Positions 44,101 to 53,066 of a DNA stretch of 56,917 nt are shown here, one piece after another. Where the stretch lies: contig JANNOI010000005.1 in the NCBI GenBank assembly GCA_031398975.1, positions 1 through 56,917 of the forward strand. The letters are read 5' to 3'. The stretch comes from JAKFWI01 sp031398975. Lineage in GTDB: Bacteria > Pseudomonadota > Alphaproteobacteria > Caulobacterales > Aquidulcibacteraceae. Below the pieces are notes generated by a model that made no database searches, was not told where the DNA came from, and saw only the letters and a program-made list of their open reading frames with translations. Both the position numbers and the translations under genes were made by a program. Within the stretch, counting starts at the first letter, position 1. Each line of letters opens with the position of its first letter.

Positions 44101-44609
44101 GAGCGCGTCAACTCGATCTCTTTCGGCGTGGAAAAAACCACCCGAACTGCACAGCTGGCGTGCGAAAAACCAGCGTAATACTGCATCCAGGCGACGCCTT
44201 CCTGAACCAGGGTAACGTAAAGCGTGTAAAGCCCGGTACGGCGCGGCGCGCGCGTCTGGATCCGGAACGTGGCGCTGTTGTGCGCGGAGACCCCTCCCGC
44301 CAGCGGCGTCCTGCGCCCTTCGAGCGTACCCAGTTCGACCCCGCGGGGAGCCCACACCGCGGCCGCGTTCACCGGGTTGGGCGCGCTGCTCCGCAAGGCG
44401 GCGCCGGTCGCGTTAACGATGTGCACGTCAAACGCATAGACCCCGTCCGCGATGCATATCTGATGCGGCTGGCCCAGAAAGGCGACCTCGATGAACCCGT
44501 CCAGGGGAAAGGCGAGGGGCTGCATTTCGCCCTGGGCGGCAAGGCGAAGTGCGGGACGGCTGGCCGAGGCCTGCGCCATCCTGGCTCTGAGACTGGCTGT
44601 CTGTATCAT
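44097..44609 (-). CDS. Small beta-sandwich protein, possible carbohydrate-binding domain
   Basis: A 170-residue protein beginning MIQTASLRARMAQASASRP, which shares ASLRAR-x-A with the coiled-coil protein downstream. The rest looks like an all-beta domain: AFDVHIVNATGAALRSSAPN, RRTPLAGGVSAHNSATFRIQ, GLYTLYVTLVQEGVAWM. The RTPL...(L)(V/D)LVQEGVAWF pattern occurs as an accessory beta-sandwich in large glycosyltransferases and methyltransferases of polysaccharide loci. Here it is free-standing. The locus Wzt lacks the usual C-terminal sugar-binding domain, so this protein might fill that gap (inference). Confidence 0.7.
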   Translation of the reverse strand: MIQTASLRARMAQASASRPALRLAAQGEMQPLAFPLDGFIEVAFLGQPHQICIADGVYAFDVHIVNATGAALRSSAPNPVNAAAVWAPRGVELGTLEGRRTPLAGGVSAHNSATFRIQTRAPRRTGLYTLYVTLVQEGVAWMQYYAGFSHASCAVRVVFSTPKEIELTRS

Positions 44610-44738
44610 GCCCTCGCCCCACCGCTTCGCCCACGCCGGCTCCCCACGTGAACCCTATGGCCTGTTGGATCCGGACTTCGAGACGGGACACTTCCGCCGG
44701 ACCCAGGCTTCTCCTGAAGGGGGGAAAACAGAGACCTG

Positions 44739-45752
44739 TTAAACGCCGCCCCATTCCATGGCTTTCTGACAATACTCATCCGATCGGACGATAAGCTGCA
44801 TGAAGCCGAGTGTGGTGACTTCCTGCCGCGTCACGTGGGCGACCCAGGTCTCCAGCTCCGCCGCCCCCGGGTCTCGCCCCAGGAATTGCTGATATACGCG
44901 CTGTATTTCTGCCGCCGTGGGCGGACGCGCGAGGTCATTGGGCTCCCAATCCGCGAGCTCGACTTCGAGCTCCTGCTCGACCGTCAGCGTCGACCAGAGT
45001 TTCTTCAGCCGCATATCGAAGATGCGCCTCCAGGCGAGCGCCTCCGGAGAAGCCTGCCGTAAACGAGGCGCGTAGTCACGCCATTTCACCGGGTCGTCGA
45101 AAAAGTTCACCGGCGCCTGGAAATGTCGCGCCAGCGCCGCCTGTTCGGAGGCGATGAAGAAGTCGTTTATGCCGTCAAAGTAAACCTTGCAGTATCCTGC
45201 CTTTTCCAGGCGCGCTGCGGCCTTGAAGTTCGTATACTCTGCAGTGATGGGATCGATGGCTTCCAATAACACCACTTTGGGCCGCCACCGAGTGAAGTCC
45301 ATGCCCGCAATTACGTTCGCTTCGGCGCCCTCCACATCGATCTTCAAGAAGTCGATGCTGTTTACTTCGTGTTGTGCACATATCGTGGCGAGATTATTCG
45401 TAGCGATCTTGACAGGATTTACCCGTACGCCGCGCGCACGGGCGTTGTCGGCATAAGCCGGGTTGGCGCTGGACAGGCCGGAGCATCCGGAATCGAAGAA
45501 TTCGACCTCCCCCTCGTAGTCGCTGACGAAGCAATAAAGGTTTGCATCTCTTGGCCGGTACCGAACCAGGAGCTTGTGCGCGGCGGCTGCAGCCTCGATA
45601 TTGATGCCGTTCCAGCCCCGCCTGTAAAAACTGTAGGTAACCGAGTCATTGATCGGATGACCGGCGCCCACGTCGATATAGAAGCCCTTCGCCTGTTTTT
45701 CGAAACAGCGATTGAGTAGGACGTCTTCGAAGTTCTGCGTGTAGGAAATCAT
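44739..45752 (-). CDS. FkbM-family methyltransferase with C-terminal DUF4214
   Basis: A 337-residue protein. Residues 1-220 are FkbM: MISYTQNFEDVLLNRCFEKQ, GFYIDVGAGHPINDSVTYSF (SAM loop), and IDFLKIDVEGAEANVIAGMD. FkbM enzymes O-methylate sugars. The C-terminal part (about 280-335: IQRVYQQFLGRDPGAAELET, FMQLIVRSDEYCQ) is DUF4214, a small helical module found in many surface and polysaccharide proteins. The start at 45752 overlaps the upstream stop (ATGA). It might methylate the non-reducing end to stop chain growth, as capping methyltransferases do in other ABC-type O-antigen systems (inference). Confidence 0.88.
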   Translation of the reverse strand: MISYTQNFEDVLLNRCFEKQAKGFYIDVGAGHPINDSVTYSFYRRGWNGINIEAAAAAHKLLVRYRPRDANLYCFVSDYEGEVEFFDSGCSGLSSANPAYADNARARGVRVNPVKIATNNLATICAQHEVNSIDFLKIDVEGAEANVIAGMDFTRWRPKVVLLEAIDPITAEYTNFKAAARLEKAGYCKVYFDGINDFFIASEQAALARHFQAPVNFFDDPVKWRDYAPRLRQASPEALAWRRIFDMRLKKLWSTLTVEQELEVELADWEPNDLARPPTAAEIQRVYQQFLGRDPGAAELETWVAHVTRQEVTTLGFMQLIVRSDEYCQKAMEWGGV

Positions 45753-46933
45753 GGGTCTTTCCTGACTGCCCATTTGCCCAGCGTCGCCTCGGCGAGGTCG
45801 GGTGCGATGTTTCGGCGCGCGAGGTCCTGGATGCGGTTTCGCCCGGCGGCGGCGAGGTGATTTAAGAGGGAGGGGTTTGTCCGCAGCGCCGCGAGCGCCT
45901 TCGCTGCGGCGCCGATATCGGCGTCCGCCCAGCGCAAGTCAGGCCGCGCATACCGGCCCGAAGGGTCGTCAACGGGCACAAGAGAGAACGGAACAAGAAC
46001 CCCCACGCCGTCATCCACAAACTCCGCCGGGGCGGACCAGGCGGTCACGACCGGAACGGCCCCCGCGGCCATGGCCTCGAGGATCGGCAGGCCGAAGCCC
46101 TCGGCGCGGTGGAGGCTCAGCAAAATGTGAGCCGTCTCCAGAAGCGCGGCGACCTCGCTGCGGGTCATCTGCGTACGGACAAACACGACATTGACGCGAT
46201 TTTCCGCGAGCGCCTCCAACTTGGCCATGGCGGCGCGATCGACATGGGCGTTTGAGACTTTCACGCACAGCAGCACGCTGGCGTCCCGGGCGTCGAAGGC
46301 CTGACAGAAGGCGGCGACGGTGGCGTAAGGGTTTTTTCGGGCGAAGGAGGAATTGGCGTCAAACATCGTGAGGACGCGGAAAGGGACGTCGGTCCTCGCC
46401 GTGGCGCGCGGCGGGGGCGCCACGGGCCTGTAGGGATGAACCCGAACCGCGCTTTTGGCGCCGACGGTCCGAGCGACGGCGGAGGCCGTGAACAGGCTCG
46501 CGCACCAGATCTCGTCCACCAGATGGGCGCTCAGGGTCCAGTCAGGCGGCAGACGCTCGAGTTCGTAATTCCAAAAGCCGATGCGAAACCGGGACCGCCA
46601 CAATCGCGCCGGAAGCCGTCGCAGCAGCGCCCGCAGTTCCGGGGGGTTGCAATGCGTGATCCAGACACCGCCCTCATAGGCCTCAAAGACTTTGAGCGCC
46701 CCGTAAGACTTCTGGAACACCGCGTCGATATCGTGCTCCAACACCGGCCAGCCGGATAGGCTGAGGTCGCGGGCCAGCAATCGTCCGCCCTCGGCGATGC
46801 CGGTGCTTTGGCGCAAAAACGACGAGACGATGACGGGACCGGGTTTGCGCACGCCGCGGTTTTGGGCGTCATGGACGAGTTTCAGGCCTCTCAAGGGTTC
46901 AACGATCCGGGAGCGGATCACGTGCGGCACCAT
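45749..46933 (-). CDS. GT4-type glycosyltransferase
   Basis: A 394-residue GT-B enzyme. N-terminal domain: SSFLRQSTGIAEGGRLLARD, GFWNYELERLPPDWT and DEIWCASLFTASAVA. C-terminal domain: FDANSSFARKNPYATVAAFC, HILLSLHRAEGFGLPILEAM and VPVVTAWSAPAEFVDDG. It has the same overall layout as the GT at 24889. The start at 46933 was preferred for the GGTGGAG site; a GTG at 46978 would add 15 residues. It is the first gene of the eight-gene minus-strand operon ending at rmd. Confidence 0.88.
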   Translation of the reverse strand: MVPHVIRSRIVEPLRGLKLVHDAQNRGVRKPGPVIVSSFLRQSTGIAEGGRLLARDLSLSGWPVLEHDIDAVFQKSYGALKVFEAYEGGVWITHCNPPELRALLRRLPARLWRSRFRIGFWNYELERLPPDWTLSAHLVDEIWCASLFTASAVARTVGAKSAVRVHPYRPVAPPPRATARTDVPFRVLTMFDANSSFARKNPYATVAAFCQAFDARDASVLLCVKVSNAHVDRAAMAKLEALAENRVNVVFVRTQMTRSEVAALLETAHILLSLHRAEGFGLPILEAMAAGAVPVVTAWSAPAEFVDDGVGVLVPFSLVPVDDPSGRYARPDLRWADADIGAAAKALAALRTNPSLLNHLAAAGRNRIQDLARRNIAPDLAEATLGKWAVRKDP

Positions 46934-46978
46934 TCGAAACTCCACCCCGGCCCAGTTCTTGGCGCCCGATCCGCTCAC

Positions 46979-47547
46979 GCGGTCACCCCCCGCCCAATCC
47001 CATGGCGCGACGGCCTAGCGCGTGCGCCGCAAAATTGCCGGAAACCTGACGTCTCCGATCCATCGCCCGCGGCCAAGGCGGCGTAACTGCCGCCCGGGCG
47101 CTAAAGCGAGGAGTCTCCGTTATCAATTCATTGGGTCTTTATACAAGGTTTAGCCGGTCAAATTCTGTATTTCTTGACTTGCCAGGAGGTCCGGCGGCCG
47201 AAACGCTGGTACCGGCATGCGTCTGCGCTCTGGTTTCTATGCGCTTAGTCTGGGTAAACACCGCATATTGACCCCCGCACAGGCGCGCGGACGGCCCGAT
47301 AGCGTCCAGTTCCAGCTTGGAGCGCCCGATCGAGGAGGAATGCGGCCCATGTTTTCGGCGCCGGCGCTTACGTTCGTGCGCCGCTCTCAGGGGAGCGTCC
47401 ATTGCCGCGAATTACGGCTTTCTTTCGCGGGGGCCGCATGACAGGGTCGGCTTGCGGTTTGAGTCTTGGGTGCCTAGACAGGGTGCTGAAGAGTACGGGC
47501 CTTCGGCGGCCCGGCGTGGCGATCGGCCTGTCGAGAAGAGGGTGGTC
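46979..47547. promoter_or_regulatory. Divergent intergenic region before wzm
   Basis: This region of about 570 bp separates the minus-strand O-chain operon from wzm/wzt. An AT-rich patch at 47118-47185 stands out in otherwise GC-rich DNA and probably holds promoters for both sides, but I cannot pair clear -35 and -10 boxes. A short frame at 47349-47441 (about 30 codons, MFSAPALTFVRR...) has a GAGGAGG site 10 bp upstream; it is weakly supported as a gene. Confidence 0.4.
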
Positions 47548-48327
47548 ATGAGCGCGAGTCTCTCCGATTTCCTCTCGATTTTCGCCCGCTTCCGCACCTG
47601 GTACCTGATGGGCAATCAGGACATCCAGATGCGCTACCGGCGATCCCTGATTGGGCCGTTCTGGATCAGCATCTCGATGGCGACCATGGTGTTCGCGCTC
47701 GGGCTTTTGTTCTCCCAGGTGCAGCAACAACCGTTCCGAGAATTTCTGAGCTATTTCGGCTGCGGCCTCGTGGCGTGGACGTTCCTGTCCACCATGATGA
47801 ATGAGGGCTGCACGTCCGTCATGGATAATGAGGGCAATCTGCGCAGCCTGCCGCTTCCGGTGCCGATGCTGACGGCGCGCATGGTGTACCGCAATCTGGT
47901 AATCATGGCGCATAACATGCTGGTCGTCGGGATCATGCTGGCCTTGTTTGGACAGGGGTTCACGCCTGCGGCCTTGAGCGCGCTTCCGGCGCTTGCCCTC
48001 TATGTCCCGATCGGGCTGTTTTTCGGCGTGGCGCTGGGGCCGATTTGCGCGCGCTTCAGGGATTTGCCGCAAGTCATCGCCAGCATTCTGCAGATCGCCT
48101 TTTTCATGACGCCGATCTTTTGGATGCCCGGCTCCCGGATGGAGCGGCACGTGCTCGTGGAGCTGAACCCGTTCTACCATCTGATCGAGATCGTGCGCCG
48201 CCCGCTCCTGGGCGAGGCGCCGGAGCTGGTGAACTGGACGGTCAGTCTGGCGGTTCTGGGCGTTGTCATGACTCTGGCGGCGATCTCGCTGCCTTTGACG
48301 CGAAAGCGGGTGTTCCTATGGCTGTGA
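47548..48327 (+). CDS. wzm: ABC-2 polysaccharide export permease
   Basis: A 259-residue membrane protein with six helices and the ABC-2 pattern of O-antigen/capsule exporters: LMGNQDIQMRYRRSLIGPFW, FGCGLVAWTFLSTMMNEGCT, and IASILQIAFFMTPIFWMPG followed by LNPFYHLIEIVRRPLLG. With Wzt it moves a lipid-linked finished chain across the inner membrane. The start at 47548 was chosen because homology begins here and AGAGG precedes it. Confidence 0.93.
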   Translation: MSASLSDFLSIFARFRTWYLMGNQDIQMRYRRSLIGPFWISISMATMVFALGLLFSQVQQQPFREFLSYFGCGLVAWTFLSTMMNEGCTSVMDNEGNLRSLPLPVPMLTARMVYRNLVIMAHNMLVVGIMLALFGQGFTPAALSALPALALYVPIGLFFGVALGPICARFRDLPQVIASILQIAFFMTPIFWMPGSRMERHVLVELNPFYHLIEIVRRPLLGEAPELVNWTVSLAVLGVVMTLAAISLPLTRKRVFLWL

Positions 48328-48334
48328 CGCGCTG

Positions 48335-49114
48335 ATGGCGAGCATCCGTCTCCAGAACGTGTCGTTCCGCTACCCGGTCTATGAGCTGACCGGGCGGTCG
48401 CTGAAGCTGTCGCTGCTGCGCCAGGTCACGGGCGGGCGCCTCGCCAGCGAGGCCGGCGGCGTGGGCGTGCAGGCGCTGAGCGATGTGACGTTCGAGCTCG
48501 CGCCGGGGGACCGGCTGGGCCTCATCGGGCGCAACGGCTCGGGCAAATCCACCCTGCTGCGCGTGCTCGCGGGTTTGGCGCCGCCTCAGGAGGGCCTGCT
48601 CGAGATCAAGGGGCGGGTGGTGCCGCTGATCGAGAAGGGCGTCGGCATCAATCCGGAGCTGTCTGGGGAGGCCAATATCGAGCTTCCCCTGCGCCTGCTG
48701 GGGGCCAATACGGAGGAGATCAACCGCGCCCGCCGCGACATTCCCCAATTCACCGGGCTCGGCATGTTCATGCAATTGCCGGTCCGGACCTATTCCGAGG
48801 GCATGAAGACGCGCCTGTCCTTCGCCATCTGCACGGCCCTCAACGCCGACATCCTCATTTTGGACGAATGGCTGAGCGCGGGCGACATCGACTTCCACGA
48901 GCGCGCGCAGGCCCGGCTCAACGCCCTGATCGAGCGCACGCGCATCGTGGTCCTGGCCAGCCACTCGCTCGATCTGATCGCCAATGTGTGCAACGTCGTG
49001 GCCTGGATGGACCGGGGCCGGCTGGTGATGCTGGGCTCGCCAGACACCGTCCTCCCCGCCTACCTTCACTCCATGCGCACCCCGGTGGCGCTGGTGCAGG
49101 CGGGCGCGGCATAG
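48335..49114 (+). CDS. wzt: Polysaccharide ABC transporter ATP-binding protein (short form)
   Basis: A 259-residue ATPase: Walker A GLIGRNGSGKSTLLRVLAGL, signature TYSEGMKTRLSFAI, and Walker B ADILILDEWLSAGD; the switch His is in ASHSLDLI. It ends at the nucleotide-binding domain and lacks the 150-200-residue C-terminal sugar-binding domain that reads the capped chain end in E. coli O9a-type Wzt. It is 7 bp after wzm. Confidence 0.93.
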   Translation: MASIRLQNVSFRYPVYELTGRSLKLSLLRQVTGGRLASEAGGVGVQALSDVTFELAPGDRLGLIGRNGSGKSTLLRVLAGLAPPQEGLLEIKGRVVPLIEKGVGINPELSGEANIELPLRLLGANTEEINRARRDIPQFTGLGMFMQLPVRTYSEGMKTRLSFAICTALNADILILDEWLSAGDIDFHERAQARLNALIERTRIVVLASHSLDLIANVCNVVAWMDRGRLVMLGSPDTVLPAYLHSMRTPVALVQAGAA

Positions 49115-49197
49115 GCCGGCGTCAGCGCCGGCGCTTTGCGCGCCGTGAGGTTCAGCCTTAGAAAGGCTGCTTCTGCTTTGGCTGGTTCTGATCCTTC

Positions 49198-50556
49198 ATG
49201 ACGCGCAGGTATTTCGGCACGGACGGCATTCGCGGCGCCGCCAATTCCCACCCGATGACCCCCGAGATCGCGCTCCGGGTGGGCATGGCGGCGGGCAAGC
49301 TGTTCCATTCCGGGGGGGAGCGGCGCCACACCGTGGTGATCGGCAAGGACACCCGCCTTTCAGGCTACATGCTGGAGCCGGCGCTGACGGCGGGCTTTGC
49401 GGCCGTGGGCATGGACGTGGTGCTGTTCGGGCCGCTGCCGACGCCGGCGGTGGCGATGCTCACCCGCTCGCTGCGCGCCGATCTCGGCGTCATGATCTCG
49501 GCCTCCCACAACAAGTATCACGACAACGGCATCAAGCTGTTCGGGCCGGACGGTTACAAGCTCTCGGACGCGGCCGAACTCGAGATCGAGCGGCTGATGG
49601 CGCTGCCCCTCGACCAGGGGCTGGCGGCCCCCGCCGCGCTCGGGCGCGCCAAGCGCATCGACGACGCCCAGGCCCGCTATGTGGAGATCGTGAAGGCCAC
49701 CTTCCCGCGCGGCCAGACCCTGCAGGGCCTGCGCGTGGTCATCGATTGCGCCAATGGCGCGGCCTACAAGGTCGCCCCCGCCGCGCTCTATGAATTGGGC
49801 GCCGAGGTGATCCCGCTCGGGGTCGAGCCCAACGGCTTCAATATCAATGAGGAGGTCGGCTCCACGGACACCCGCGCCCTGAAGGAGGCGGTGCTTAAGT
49901 TCCGCGCCGATCTCGGCATCGCGCTCGATGGCGACGCGGACCGAGTGGTGCTGGTGGACGAGAAGGGCCAGACCGTGGACGGCGATCAGCTCATGGCGCT
50001 GATCGCCACGTCCTGGAAGCGGGCGGGGGCGCTGGCGAAGCCCGGCGTGGTCTCCACCATCATGTCCAATCTGGGCCTCGAGCGGTACCTCCAGGGCCTC
50101 GAGCTGACGCTCGAACGCACCCGGGTAGGGGATCGCTATGTCGTCGAGGCGATGCGCGCGGGGGGATACAATCTGGGCGGGGAGCAATCGGGCCACATCG
50201 TGCTGTCCGATTTCTCGACCACCGGCGACGGATTGATCGCGGCCCTGCAGGTGCTGAGCGTGCTGGTGTCCTCGGGCAAGCCGGTGTCCCAGGTGTGCCG
50301 CCTGTTCGAGCCCGCCCCGCAAGTGCTGGAGAATGTGCGCGTGCTCGCGGGCAAGCCGCTGGAAGCCGAACAGGTGCAAAGCGCGATCAAGGCCGGGGAA
50401 AAGCGCCTGGGCCTCAAGGGCCGTCTGGTGGTGCGCGCCTCCGGCACCGAGCCGCTGGTGCGGATCATGGCCGAGGGGGACGAGGAGGCCCTGGTGCGCG
50501 AAGTGGTGGGCGAGATCGCGGCCGCGGTCCGCGACGCCGCGCGACGGGCCGCATGA
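49198..50556 (+). CDS. glmM: Phosphoglucosamine mutase
   Basis: A 452-residue alpha-D-phosphohexomutase: RRYFGTDGIRGAANSHPMTP, catalytic phosphoserine loop GVMISASHNKYHDNGIKLFG, metal loop ALDGDADRVVLVDEKG, sugar loop GGEQSGHIVLSDFSTTGDGL, and phosphate loop RASGTEPLVRIMAEG. It makes glucosamine-1-phosphate for UDP-GlcNAc. No strong ribosome binding site precedes the ATG. Confidence 0.96.
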   Translation: MTRRYFGTDGIRGAANSHPMTPEIALRVGMAAGKLFHSGGERRHTVVIGKDTRLSGYMLEPALTAGFAAVGMDVVLFGPLPTPAVAMLTRSLRADLGVMISASHNKYHDNGIKLFGPDGYKLSDAAELEIERLMALPLDQGLAAPAALGRAKRIDDAQARYVEIVKATFPRGQTLQGLRVVIDCANGAAYKVAPAALYELGAEVIPLGVEPNGFNINEEVGSTDTRALKEAVLKFRADLGIALDGDADRVVLVDEKGQTVDGDQLMALIATSWKRAGALAKPGVVSTIMSNLGLERYLQGLELTLERTRVGDRYVVEAMRAGGYNLGGEQSGHIVLSDFSTTGDGLIAALQVLSVLVSSGKPVSQVCRLFEPAPQVLENVRVLAGKPLEAEQVQSAIKAGEKRLGLKGRLVVRASGTEPLVRIMAEGDEEALVREVVGEIAAAVRDAARRAA

Positions 50557-50605
50557 AGGCCGCCGCGCCCGCCCGCCCGCCTGCGCCGGGCCGGGGTAAG
50601 GGCTG

Positions 50606-51592
50606 ATGCGCGACCTGCTGCTCGTTACCGGCGGGGCCGGCTTTATCGGCTCCGCCATCGCGGCCGATCTCGCCGCGCGCGGCGCGCGTGTGGTGGTGTG
50701 CGACTGGCTGGGGACGGACGATAAATGGCGCAATCTTTCCAGGCTCGCCCTGCATGACCTCATCCGGCCGGATGCGTTGCGCCCCTGGCTCGCGGCCCAC
50801 GCCGATAGGCTCGAGGCGGTGGTGCACATGGGCGCGATCTCGGCCACCACCGAACGCGATGGGGACCGCCTGGTCAGTGAGAACATCCGCCTCACCCTCG
50901 ATCTGTGGGAATGGTGCGCGCACACGCGCACCGCCTTCCTCTACGCCTCCTCCGCGGCCACCTATGGCGATGGCGCGGAAGGCTTTTCCGATGAGGACAG
51001 CCCGGCCGCACTCGCGCGGCTCAAGCCGCTCAACGCCTATGGCTGGAGCAAGCACCTCGTAGACGCCCGCATCGCCCGCGACCGCGCCGAGAACCGCCCT
51101 GAGCCGCCGAAATGGGCCGGGCTCAAATTCTTCAACGTCTATGGGCCGGGGGAGGCGCATAAGGGCCCGATGCGCTCGGTGGTGTTGCAGGTGCATGAAA
51201 AGGTGCGCGATTCCGGGGTCGTCACGCTCTTTCGCTCGCATAATCCGGCCTATCCCGATGGCGGGCAGAAGCGGGATTTCGTGGCCGTGAGCGATTGCGC
51301 GGCGGTCGTGGCCTGGATGCTCGAGCATGATTTCCCCTCCGGCATCTACAATCTCGGGACCGGGCAGGCGCGCACCTTCCTTGATCTCGCGCGCGCGGTG
51401 TTTGCGGCGTGGGGCGCGCCGGAGCGGATCGCGTTCATCGACACCCCCGCCGAAATCCGTCCGCGCTACCAATATTTCACGGAGGCCGATCTGCGGCGCC
51501 TGCGGCTGGCTGGGTGCGAGCACGTCTTCGCGCGCCTGGAGCAGGGCGTGGCCGCCTATGTCGCGGCGCTGCGCGCGGAAGAAGGGCGATGA
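50606..51592 (+). CDS. hldD: ADP-L-glycero-D-manno-heptose 6-epimerase
   Basis: A 328-residue SDR: LLVTGGAGFIGSAIAADLAA, CDWLGTDDKWRNL, HMGAISATTERDGDRLVSEN, YASSAATYGDGAEGF, YGWSKHLVDARI, FFNVYGPGEAHKGPMRSVV and KRDFVAVSDCAAVV. This matches the RfaD family closely. It makes the L,D-heptose used in LPS inner core. It overlaps the hldE start. Confidence 0.95.
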   Translation: MRDLLLVTGGAGFIGSAIAADLAARGARVVVCDWLGTDDKWRNLSRLALHDLIRPDALRPWLAAHADRLEAVVHMGAISATTERDGDRLVSENIRLTLDLWEWCAHTRTAFLYASSAATYGDGAEGFSDEDSPAALARLKPLNAYGWSKHLVDARIARDRAENRPEPPKWAGLKFFNVYGPGEAHKGPMRSVVLQVHEKVRDSGVVTLFRSHNPAYPDGGQKRDFVAVSDCAAVVAWMLEHDFPSGIYNLGTGQARTFLDLARAVFAAWGAPERIAFIDTPAEIRPRYQYFTEADLRRLRLAGCEHVFARLEQGVAAYVAALRAEEGR

Positions 51593-53061
51593 TGTTTGAA
51601 GCCATGGTCGCCGGTCTGAGCGCGGCGCGCGTGTGCGTGCTGGGCGACGTGATGCTCGATCATTATGTCGAGGGCGCGGTGGGTGTGGTCTCCGACGAGG
51701 CGCCGGTGCCGATCCTGCGGGTCGCGTCCGAGCGGTACGTGCCGGGGGGCGCGGCCAATGTCGCGGCCAATATCGCAGCGCTCGGCGGGGCGGTCACGCT
51801 GATCGGCGTGATCGGGGAAGATGCGGCGGGCGCCACGATCATCCGCCTGCTGGGCGAACTCGCGGGCCCTGTCGATCCCGCCATCCTGGTCGATCCCGCC
51901 CGTCCCACGACCTTGAAAACCCGCTATATCGGCCGCCGCCAGCAGATCGTGCGCGTGGACCGCGAGACCAGCGCGCCGCTCGCCCCGGCCTTCGAGGCGC
52001 GCCTGGCGGCGCGGGTGAAGGAGGCGGCGCAGGCGTGCGACGTCCTTGTCGTGTCCGATTACGGCAAGGGGGTTTTGAGCGACGGCGTCCTCGCGGCCGC
52101 TTTTGACGCCGCCAAGCGGGCCGGAGCGCGTGTGCTCGTCGATCCCAAGCGGACGCGCTTCAGCGAGTATCGCGGCGCCAGCATCATCACGCCCAACCGC
52201 AAGGAATTGGCCGCCGCCACCGGGCTTGCCTGCGAAAGCGACGCCGAGGCTGAAGCGGCCGCACAGGCCGCGATCGCGGCGTCCGGCGCGGACATCCTGC
52301 TCACCCGGTCCGAAAAAGGCATGTCCTATTTCTCCGCCGGCCGCGCCCCGCTCCACCTTCAGGCGAGGGCGCTCGAGGTGTTCGACGTCTCCGGCGCGGG
52401 CGATACGGTGGTCGCGGTGCTGGCGCTGGCCCTCGGCGCGGGGCATGCGCCCGAACAGGCCATGGCGCTGGCGAACACGGCCGCGGGCGTCGTCGTCGCC
52501 AAGCAGGGCACGGCCACGCTGACGCCGGGCGAGCTCCAGGGCGCCCTCGCGCGCGAGGCGGGCGAGCCGCAGACCCGCGCCTTCACGCGCCGCCCGGCCG
52601 CGAGCCTCGAGGAGGCGGTGGCGCTGGCGGGGGAGTGGCGGCGCAAGGGCTTCAGCATCGGCTTCACCAATGGCTGCTTCGACATTCTCCACCCCGGCCA
52701 CGTCTCGCTGTTGGCCCAGGCGGGCGCGGCGTGCGACCGGCTGATCGTGGCGCTGAACTCGGACGCTTCGGTCGCCCGCCTCAAGGGGCCGGCGCGGCCG
52801 GTGAACGATATCGAGGCGCGCGCCGCGGTGATCGGGGCGCTGCGCGGGGTCGATCTGGTGATCGTGTTCGAGGAGGATACGCCCCTCAAAGCCATCGCCG
52901 CGCTCGAGCCCGACGTGCTGATCAAGGGCGGCGATTACCGCGAGGACCAGGTGGTCGGCGCCGATCTGGTCAAGGCGCGCGGCGGGCGTGTCCTGCTGGC
53001 GGAGCTCGTGGAGGGCCGCTCCACGACCGCGATCGTCGCCCAGCTCTCGCGTGGCGGCTAG
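51589..53061 (+). CDS. hldE: Bifunctional heptose-7-phosphate kinase / heptose-1-phosphate adenylyltransferase
   Basis: A 490-residue fusion. Residues 1-325 form a PfkB/ribokinase-type kinase (VCVLGDVMLDHYVEGAV, VPGGAANVAANIAALGG, FDVSGAGDTVVAVLALALGA). Residues 345-490 form the nucleotidyltransferase (IGFTNGCFDILHPGHVSLLA, LIVALNSDASVARLKGPARP, ALEPDVLIKGGDY). With GmhA, the HAD domain of the fusion at 28421 and HldD, the ADP-heptose pathway is complete in this window. Start ATG 51589 or 51592 within ATGATG. Confidence 0.96.
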   Translation: MMFEAMVAGLSAARVCVLGDVMLDHYVEGAVGVVSDEAPVPILRVASERYVPGGAANVAANIAALGGAVTLIGVIGEDAAGATIIRLLGELAGPVDPAILVDPARPTTLKTRYIGRRQQIVRVDRETSAPLAPAFEARLAARVKEAAQACDVLVVSDYGKGVLSDGVLAAAFDAAKRAGARVLVDPKRTRFSEYRGASIITPNRKELAAATGLACESDAEAEAAAQAAIAASGADILLTRSEKGMSYFSAGRAPLHLQARALEVFDVSGAGDTVVAVLALALGAGHAPEQAMALANTAAGVVVAKQGTATLTPGELQGALAREAGEPQTRAFTRRPAASLEEAVALAGEWRRKGFSIGFTNGCFDILHPGHVSLLAQAGAACDRLIVALNSDASVARLKGPARPVNDIEARAAVIGALRGVDLVIVFEEDTPLKAIAALEPDVLIKGGDYREDQVVGADLVKARGGRVLLAELVEGRSTTAIVAQLSRGG

Positions 53062-53066
53062 AGCGG

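Noticed and set aside
49360..50931. 523-codon minus-strand frame
   Set aside because: Antisense to glmM and hldD, no recognisable motif, and biased composition.
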